Shown here in pieces: positions 57,247 to 64,000 of a DNA stretch of 64,000 nt. The position numbers and the translations under genes are program-made. The stretch comes from Hydra vulgaris. Lineage: Eukaryota > Cnidaria > Hydrozoa > Anthoathecata > Hydridae. The notes beneath the pieces were generated by a model. That model ran no database searches and was not told the DNA's origin. It was given only the letters and a program-made list of their open reading frames with translations. Each line of letters starts with the position of its first letter. Position 1 is the stretch's first letter. The DNA is taken from NCBI RefSeq assembly GCF_038396675.1, contig NC_088934.1, forward strand, positions 268,001 through 332,000, written 5' to 3'.

Positions 57247-57369
57247 AGTAAAAACATTTATCTAAACATCTTCAACAGTCGGTTTCCCCATTAGCATGTT
57301 CATCAGGAAGCTGCTAAACCTGTTGAAAGGAAACAGACCGTAGAAGATATCTTGATAAGTGTTTTTACT
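57247..57369. repeat. imperfect palindrome carrying hammerhead motifs
   Basis: The outer parts AGTAAAAACATTTATCTAAA and its inverted counterpart AAGTGTTTTTACT pair, and inner segments ATCTTCAACAGTC and GACCGTAGAAGAT pair with small differences. The right arm is a degenerate version of the left. The minus-strand left arm holds a complete hammerhead order (57270-57310). Confidence 0.65.
57270..57310 (-). ncRNA. hammerhead ribozyme candidate
   Basis: Minus strand: stem I CTTC (57310-57307), core CTGATGA, stem II with CAT/ATG around GCTA, GAA, stem III ACC...TGT (two pairs clear), cleavage-site U, stem I return GAAG (57273-57270). All core residues are present; stems II and III are short. The mirror arm on the plus strand keeps GAAAC but has lost CTGATGA. 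Confidence 0.5.
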
Positions 57370-58093
57370 AAATTATTATTTTCTCTTTTCTTTTAGAACA
57401 TTCAGTACTCTATTTGAGTACAGAATTTTATATTATTTAGGGAAAAAATTAAAGCATAATAGTTAAATAACTATAATATTTTTTTTAATTAAACTTTTTT
57501 GGAAATACTTTTATTTTATTTTTCAATTACTAAGAAATTTATTTTTAAAAAGTATTACTTTCGTGATAGTAATGAATGCTACAAAACAGTTACTTTTGAA
57601 CAGCTATTAATGTTTTGTATGTTTTATTTGCACAATCACAACTATTACTTTCTTAGAGATGAATTCCGCACGAAGGAATTCTCAAAAGATTTTTTTACTG
57701 TGTGTCACAGTTATAAGCAAAGTAAACTGATCACCTTCAAGATGAAGGTGAAGCCTAAAAATCAATGAGGTGCAATCCGTTATCATGCATGTTATAACAT
57801 AATATAGCATCTAAAAATTATTTTGTTTTGATTGTGCAAATAAAACACACAATTTACCACGCATACCACATTGCGCAAAGTTCTGCATATATACAGGCTT
57901 AGAATAGACCATTTTATTAATCCAGACCTGAGCTATACATACAATAAAAATGTGCTTACCTAGGGCCACCTCGTATTAAAAGAAAAAGATTTGAAATAAT
58001 TTTTGCTGTTTTACACCCTACAGTTAATTATAAAATAAAAAATTCTCTCAACCGAGCGAAACGACTAGTAATATATATATAATAATAATAATA

Positions 58094-58097
<4 letters not shown>
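57370..58097. other. no recognised gene
   Basis: One 89-codon plus-strand frame (57499-57768) begins MEILLFYFSITKKFIFKK; it has no motif I recognise and its AT-driven composition (F, K, Y, N) makes it likely spurious. Nothing else is seen. Confidence 0.4.

Positions 58098-58187
<90 letters not shown>
58098..58187. repeat. (TA)n microsatellite flanked by inverted (AAT)n/(ATT)n
   Basis: TA dinucleotides are bordered by AATAATAATAATAAT on the left (58081-58095) and TATTATTATTATTAT on the right (58193-58207), so the whole block can fold on itself. Confidence 0.9.
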
Positions 58188-58489
58188 TATTTTTATTATT
58201 ATTATTATATTTTGCTCAACCGCGTGACTTTCCGACTGCGAGGATACAAATATAAACAAGAAATATATAAACTTATTTGTAACTAACATAAAAAAATTGC
58301 AAATAAAAAAAAAACAGTAAAACTAATTTAAACTTACAGTGTGATATACCATGACACGTGTCATATACCGTTTTATTATCATTTGCCGTTTTATTATCAT
58401 CGCGAGCGGACTTTTTTTTTTTCAAACGAATTTGTTAAAGCTAAATTTGTTTATATTTATTTTATATATATAAACATAAAAGCATACAA

Positions 58490-58925
58490 AAAAAATTAAG
58501 GGATATAGAAGATCGGTCGAGACGTAATAATTTAAGAGTAGATGGAATTGATGAAAATGAAGGTGAAAGCTGGGAGGAAAACGAAATAAAGGTAAAAAAA
58601 TTTTTGAAGATATATGATCTGTTGATAATGTGAAATTGAACGGGCCCATAGAACTGGCAGCAAAGAATTTAAAAAGCCAAGAACAATAGTTATAAAACCT
58701 TCAGATTATAAAGATAAATTCGAAATTTTGAGGAAGTCGAGTAAACTAAAAGAGAAAAATGTTTATATAAACGAAGACTTTTGTTTCGAAGCGACACAAA
58801 TCTGGAAAGATTTAAGGGAAAAATGAAAATCGAATGACCGGCTGGTAAGTTTGCCTTCATATCTTACGATAAATTGATAATTCGCGATTGGGATGCAAAA
58901 AAAGAAGCAAAAAGTTTTATAATAT
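58490..58925 (+). pseudogene. LINE K ORF1 protein, RRM and C-terminal part
   Basis: DIEDRSRRNNLRVDGIDENE with GESWEENEIKVKKFL opens the RRM-like domain. After a frameshift (about 58620) come HRTGSKEFKKPRTIVIKP, SDYKDKFEILRKSSKL and VYINEDFCFEATQIWKDLR, then a stop and a decayed end before 58925. The same block order is seen in the ORF1 pieces at 9449-10154 and 23099-23939. Confidence 0.75.
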
Positions 58926-58997
58926 TTGTCATTAATTTTATTTTATTATTTTATTTTCATTATTTCTATACATATTCGATTTAAACTGTTTTTAAAA

Positions 58998-61917
58998 ATG
59001 GAGAATATTTTCATATTTAAATCTTCAAATGAAAATGACATCATCGATGATAACGGCACTGATTTAAATTATTTTAGTCACAAAATGCTAGAAAGTCAAT
59101 ACTATTCAGATTCTGAATCATCACAATATCTATGAAAAACTAAAAACACTTTTTCAATTTTAAATATCAATATTCGAAGTTTAAATAAAAACTTTGAAAA
59201 TTTAAAAATATTATTGGATACAATCAAACACGGTTCTAAAATTATCTGTCTGACAGAAAACTTGGTGTAAATGCGGTGAAACAAATTATGAATTTGAACT
59301 AATTAATTACACATCAATTCATCAAGCACGTGAAGTAAATGCAGGTGGGGGCGTTTTTATTTATACCCATAATTCAATAAATTTTGTCTTACGTAACGAT
59401 CTCTGCATCAATGAAACAGATAGTGAGTCTTTGTGGATTGAATTAGTAAATAATGCAGAAAGAAACACAATTATAAATACTACTTATAGACCGCCATCTG
59501 GAAACTTAAAAAAATTTAATACTCATCTTAAAACATTTCGAAACAAAATTGTAAATAAAAAAAACATATTTATATGGTCGGAAATTTTAACATCAACCTG
59601 ATTAAGTATGCCTCAAATATTATTGCTCAGAATTTTATAAACTCTTCTACAAAATAACCTTATCCCAACAATAAACAAATCTACAAGAATAACAAATAGG
59701 TCTTCTACTCTTCTCGATAACATCATAACTAACAACTTTAATAATAACCCTCTTTACACAGGTATAATACAGACCTGTATTTCAGATTATTTTCCTACAT
59801 TCTTAGCTACAAATAACCTTTTAAGAAACAGTATTTCCACAAAATCCACCTTAATTCGGCAACAGATCAATGAAGACTCCTTTTCATTGATTTGTTGCCG
59901 AATTAAGGTGGATTATAAAAAAATTGCGTTGATTGGGATCTAGTATTGCAATCAAATGATGATAATAATGCATATGAATTGTTTCTTCATCAATTTTGCA
60001 AACAATATGAATTAGCGTTTCCAGAAATAAAAAAAATATAAATAATAAGTCGCTCCAAACTCCCTGGATGTTTAAAAGTTTACTAGAATCCTCAAAAAAA
60101 AATTATAAAAATATATTTGAAAAAACCAAAAAATATGTGGAATGTAATTAAGGGCTTAACTGGTTAAATTAATTACAAAAAAAGGACGCTGCCAAAAAAT
60201 CTTTTAATTAATGGAAAGTTAGTTTATGAAAAATCCAATTATAGCTGAAGAATTAAACAACTACTTTGTTAATATTGGCCCAAATTTGGCCTCTAAAACT
60301 CCTAATAATTCCATTCCATTCATACTTAAAAACTTATGATAAATTTATGGATGAAACTGATTTAAAACTGAGTGAGTTGAGAACTGCTTTTAGCAGTCTC
60401 GAAAGTAAAAAAAGTGAAGGTTTTGATAAAATTAGTGTCGGTATTGTAAAATCAGTATTTGACGTCATTGAACCTTCTTTATTTTACATTTTCAATCTCT
60501 CATTAAAGTCAATTATTGTTCCTGATAAGTTAAAAATCGCCCGTATTAAACCAATTTTTAAATCTGGAGATAAGTCAAATATTTTAAATTACAGGCCTAT
60601 ATCAATATTACCATGTTTCTCAAAATTGCTAGAGAGAATAATGTATCACAGACTTTATAATCATCTAACTGAGAATAATATGTTGTATTGCAAACAATTT
60701 GGCTTTAAAAATAAATATTCTACTGAATACGCAATAAATGAAATTTCCATTCAAATATCTAACGCCTTAGATAATGACTGTTTTACATTAGGAGTTTTCA
60801 TTGATCTGTCCAAAGCTTTTGATACCGTAAATCACTATATTCTAATAACAAAACTCGAAAACTACAGAGTGAAAAATAAAAACTTACTTTGGTTCAAAGA
60901 TTATCTGACAAACAGAAAGCAATTTTCATACTATGATCAAACAAATGCAATTCCGTACTCCATAACTTGCGGGTTTCCTCAGGGATCTATCTTAGGAACC
61001 CTGTTATTCCTGTTGTACATAAACGACTTATACTTATCAACAAATCTTTTAGACCTAATTTTGTTTGCTGATGATTCTAATCTTTTTTTTCATTACAGAG
61101 ATGTTAAATTACTTTTTAAAATAGTTAACGAACAACTATGTAAAGTTAGTAAGCGGTTTGAAAGTAATAAACTTTCACTATATGCGGATAAAATAAAATA
61201 TATACTTTTTCATAAAGTAAATCTGAAAATATTCCTCTTAAATTACCAGATCTTAAAATTAATAACACTTTTATTAAAAGAGAATCATTCATAAATTTTT
61301 TAGGAGTAAAATTGGATGAAAATTTACAGTGGTATTCACATATAAATAGTATTGAAAAAAAAATCTCAAAAAATATCGCAATGATGTTTAGGGCTAAATC
61401 TATTTCTACACATATCATCCCCGAAAAAATTGTATTTTGCCTTTAATATAGTTATTTTTCTTATTGTAATATTGTGTGGGGTTGTACTAACCATACAAAG
61501 CTAAAGAAACTCTGCAACAAACCAAAATATGCGTGCATAATAGTATTTGGAGCCGACAGAAGTTTTCCTTGCGAACCTCTTCTACGTGTGCTCGGTGTTT
61601 TAAATGTGTATAAACTTAATTTACACCAAGTTTTATTTATGTTTAAAACAAAAACTGGATTATCTCCAAAAATATTTCAATCTTATTTAAATAAAATTAA
61701 CCATAAAGACTCAACAAAGTTTTCAGATAACAATTTTATTGTTCCAGAATACAAATTAAAACTAACTTCTTATTTAATTAAATACTGCGGACCTAATCTG
61801 TGGAAAAAGTTTCTAGATATTGTTAACAATAAACAGACTACATTAGAGCAATTTAAGGACGAATTAAAACGATTATTATTATTCATGGATATATCCAACT
61901 TTAAATGTTTATTTTAA
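58998..61917 (+). pseudogene. LINE K ORF2: APE endonuclease + reverse transcriptase
   Basis: Start ATG 58998 with an acidic N-terminus, stop near 59133, then LNINIRSLNKNFENL and IICLTE (endonuclease motif), frameshift, GGGVFIYTHNSI, NTTYRPPSGNLKKFN, GNFNINLIKYA (about 59583, GN replacing GD), and the LLDNIIT and SDYFPTF-like motif (about 59715-59800). A 31-bp inverted duplication (59843-59914) lies in the following linker. The RT, 60330-61215, is open: [62 protein letters not shown]. Frameshifts near 61215 and 61440, then the C-terminal part 61474-61917 with YCGPNLWKKF and a natural end. Confidence 0.85.
59843..59914. repeat. 31-bp inverted duplication inside LINE K
   Basis: Arms 59843-59873 and 59884-59914 are reverse complements with one mismatch, containing AATTCGGCAACA and TGTTGCCGAATT, around a 10-base spacer. 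It sits in the endonuclease-RT linker, where other copies have unique sequence. Templated inverted duplication during repair or reverse transcription is the simplest cause. Confidence 0.85.
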
Positions 61918-62395
61918 ACTAAAAACAATCGTATAAAAAATAGATTTAATTGTATCAGTGATTAATATAAATTAATACAAAATATTTAAAATAAAAAAAA
62001 TTTATATATAAAATATCACTAATGATGTTAATAATTTATCTAGTGATTATATTAATTATAAAATTTCATTTCTTGTTGTCTCTTATTCTCAAGTAATTTT
62101 ATTTTTTTTGACTTTTTTATTTTTTATTAATATATTTATCAACCATTTTAGCAATTGTTTTCAACACTTCTTTAAAAAATATATTTCTAATTATTTCTAA
62201 TTATATTAGTTGTTTTCGGTTTTCGTTTCTATTTATTATTTTATATATATTTTTACGTTACGGTAATGTAGAATTTATTGCTATTATTTTTTTAAAATGG
62301 GGCTCGGCGATAAGGCTGAATACGTCTTCTTCTCGCTCCAGCCAATAGTTTATATAAATGTATTTGCAATGTAAACATTTTTAAACGGCAAAATC

Positions 62396-62826
62396 AACAA
62401 CTTCAACAAAAAAAAATAGCAAATTATAAAACTTAAATATACAAATTATTACAATCAATATATAAACTTTGCTCTAACTTGCATAAATAAGTTCCCACAA
62501 ATAAAATGCAAGTAAACATTTTACAACTGATTTATTTTACAACTGATGAAACTTTCAGTGTGATATTGCATGCCACGTGTCTAAAATTAATATCTAAATC
62601 TAGCTCTATGTAAACGTAGCTGCAACTAACCTAAATAATGATAACCATCAGAAGATATGTTAATATTTTTAATTTTACAACTGATTTAAATTTATATTGT
62701 AAACTACAACATGTCACGTTTAAAATAGAAGAATATGCAAGAATATATACAAGTCATATAGGCTATATTATAGAAACAATTGTTCAACTAACCCCTTAGT
62801 TTATCATATAAAGCAAATGGATAAAC
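62396..62826. repeat. diverged short repeats after LINE K
   Basis: Units with TTTTACAACTGAT, then a CAGTGTGATAT-like segment and CATGCCACGTGTC occur at about 62520-62575 and, more diverged, 62688-62735. A related unit (TTACAGTGTGATATACCATG then ACACGTGTC) lies at 58335-58365 before the LINE. This suggests the LINE entered an array of these repeats. No coding is seen. Confidence 0.5.
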
Positions 62827-63564
62827 ACAGTTTAAGTTACACTCCGTTATTTGTAATTTTGAAGGTTGTTAAACTTATTTTAACTTTTCTATATAAAGTT
62901 TATATAAAAAATTTAAAATATAAAGTTTATATAAAATATTTAAAATATAAAGTTTATATCAAAAATTTAAAATATAAAGTTTATATAAAAAATTTAAAGT
63001 ATAAAGTTTATATAAAATATTTAAAATATAAAGTTTATATCAAAAATTTAAAATATAAAGTTTATATCAAAAATTTAAAATATAAAGTTTATATCAAAAA
63101 TTTAAAATATAAAGTTTATATCAAAAATTTAAAATATAAAGTTTATATCAAAAATTTAAAATATAAAGTTTATATCAAAAATTTAAAATATAAAGTTTAT
63201 ATCAAAAATTTAAAATATAAAGTTTATATCAAAAATTTAAAATATAAAGTTTATATCAAAAATTTAAAATATAAAGTTTATATCAAAAATTTAAAATATA
63301 AAGTTTATATCAAAAATTTAAAATATAAAGTTTATATCAAAAATTTAAAATATAAAGTTTATATCAAAAATTTAAAATATAAAGTTTATATCAAAAATTT
63401 AAAATATAAAGTTTATATCAAAAATTTAAAATATAAAGTTTATATCAAAAATTTAAAATATAAAGTTTATATCAAAAATTTAAAATATAAAGTTTATTAT
63501 CAAAAATTTAAAATAAGTTTAACAACCTTCGAAATTACAAATCACGGAGTGTAATTTAAACTGT
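62827..63564. mobile_element. inverted-repeat element with 27-bp minisatellite core
   Basis: The ends ACAGTTTAAGTTACACTCCG (62827) and its inverted partner (to 63564) continue as a 56-bp terminal inverted repeat including AAGGTTGTTAAACTTATTTT. Between them, about 62895-63508, a 27-bp unit (AATATAAAGTTTATATCAAAA plus ATTTAA) repeats about 23 times with very few changes. Because 27 is a multiple of 3, it yields an artefactual 245-codon frame of KYKVYIKNL repeats; this is not a gene. MITEs with internal minisatellites are known in other animals. Confidence 0.8.
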
Positions 63565-64000
63565 AGTTATTAATTGCTTTCTCTACTAAAATTTAGTAAA
63601 AAAAAAGCAAGTGGATAAACACAATTTAAATTACGCTTTATTTAAATAGCTTCACATATAGTCGAAATGTGAAGCTATTTAAAAAATGGCAAATTAAACT
63701 TACTTCAACAAACGTTTTATATACGACTTAAGTGTGATTTGAAAAAACGCCTTTAAAAACTATATCCTTTATAAATAAAGAACTATAATATATTAACAAA
63801 TCTAAAACAAACAAACAAGGTTTAAACATATAATCTAAAGAAGCAGCACTTTATAATTTTTTATTGAAACCCTTTTTAATAATAAGTTTAGTTATTTTCA
63901 ACGGGTTTGAATATTTAATCCGATGAATTAACGAAATTTTGAAGAATCCGTAAATAGTTAATTTTACCCCGTTGGTTTTGTGATTTTTGGTTACGAATTA
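63565..64000. other. non-coding; partial repeat copy and a hairpin
   Basis: GCAAGTGGATAAACACA with TTTAAATTACGCT (63607-63637) is a second copy of the sequence before and at the left end of the minisatellite element (62813-62842). It runs into a perfect 17-bp-arm hairpin at 63641-63683. Nothing is recognised in 63684-64000. Confidence 0.6.
63641..63683. repeat. perfect hairpin, 17-bp arms
   Basis: Arms TTTAAATAGCTTCACAT (63641-63657) and the exact reverse complement (63667-63683) enclose a 9-base loop. With the element-like end at 63607 it may mark another, core-less copy of the neighbouring inverted-repeat family. Confidence 0.8.

Larger units (their letters stand above)
58480..62395 (+). 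mobile_element. CR1-like LINE copy K, most complete
   Basis: The only copy here with ORF1 (58490-58925), a complete-length though broken ORF2 (58998-61917) and a full 3' untranslated region (61918-62395: GGGGCTCGGCGATAAGG, stem 62312-62328, CTCGCTCCAGCC, AAACGGCAAAAT, A-rich tail). ORF1 lacks its N-terminal coiled coil, so the 5' end is cut or decayed. RT blocks are closest to copy C at 6.9-9.0 kb. Related short repeats occur on both sides (58310-58380 and 62520-62740). Confidence 0.85.

Noticed and set aside
57499-57768. 89-codon frame as a gene
   Set aside because: Composition is driven by A/T codons and no motif is recognisable.
62817-63554. 245-codon repeat protein with KYKVYIKNL units
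   Set aside because: The frame is open only because the 27-bp minisatellite unit is a multiple of three; codons are extreme A/T and the ends are the element's inverted repeats.

Overview
This is a eukaryotic, strongly AT-rich window with no bacterial gene organisation. It is almost entirely transposable elements, their remains and simple repeats. The mix points to a cnidarian, most likely Hydra: many CR1/jockey-group LINEs with APE endonuclease and FADD reverse transcriptase, Penelope-like elements with GIY-YIG domains, hAT and pogo-like DNA transposons, tRNA-derived SINEs, palindromic MITEs and long (TA)n tracts. The species call is inference from composition and element type. No complete, unbroken host gene is visible; the only host-gene candidate is a set of three short exon-like segments at 35.8-37.0 kb.

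Layout. 0-1.2 kb: short repeats and one end of a hAT-like MITE. 1.2-12.2 kb: at least five minus-strand LINE copies packed end to end (one of a different clade at 3.5-6.0 kb), cut by small MITEs and ended by a 460-bp palindromic MITE. 13.8-24 kb: a minus-strand LINE (ORF1 and ORF2) carrying two clean insertions. One is a 3.8-kb intron-containing transposon at 15169-18951 with long terminal inverted repeats and an exact 10-bp target duplication; the other is a hAT at 20463-23090 with an exact 8-bp target duplication. 24-27.6 kb: one minus and one plus LINE fragment. 28-32.4 kb: SINE, short tandem repeats, hairpins and a palindromic MITE inside (TA)n. 32.4-34.7 kb: pogo-like transposase remains and another LINE clade. 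35.8-37 kb: three similar exon-like ends. 38.4-43.1 kb: a structure bounded by roughly 220-bp inverted repeats that holds a second member of the intron-containing transposase family plus a LINE. 43.1-45.1 kb: a pogo-like element abutting it. 45.7-49.6 kb: two Penelope-like elements and a palindrome with hammerhead ribozyme motifs. 49.8-58 kb: SINE, LINE fragments, perfect hairpins, an AGT microsatellite, an unnamed transposon-like fragment and another hammerhead-bearing palindrome. 58.5-62.4 kb: the most complete LINE, plus strand, ORF1 and ORF2. 62.8-63.6 kb: a 27-bp minisatellite enclosed by inverted repeats.

The most interesting material is (1) the unclassified intron-bearing transposon and its relative at 39-40.7 kb; (2) several hammerhead-like ribozymes, including an inverted pair in a 262-bp palindrome; (3) a short 3' stem-loop shared by LINE families and the SINE, with paired base changes that keep the stem; and (4) the readable insertion order in the LINE at 14-24 kb. 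All coding regions described are broken by stops, frameshifts or truncation.
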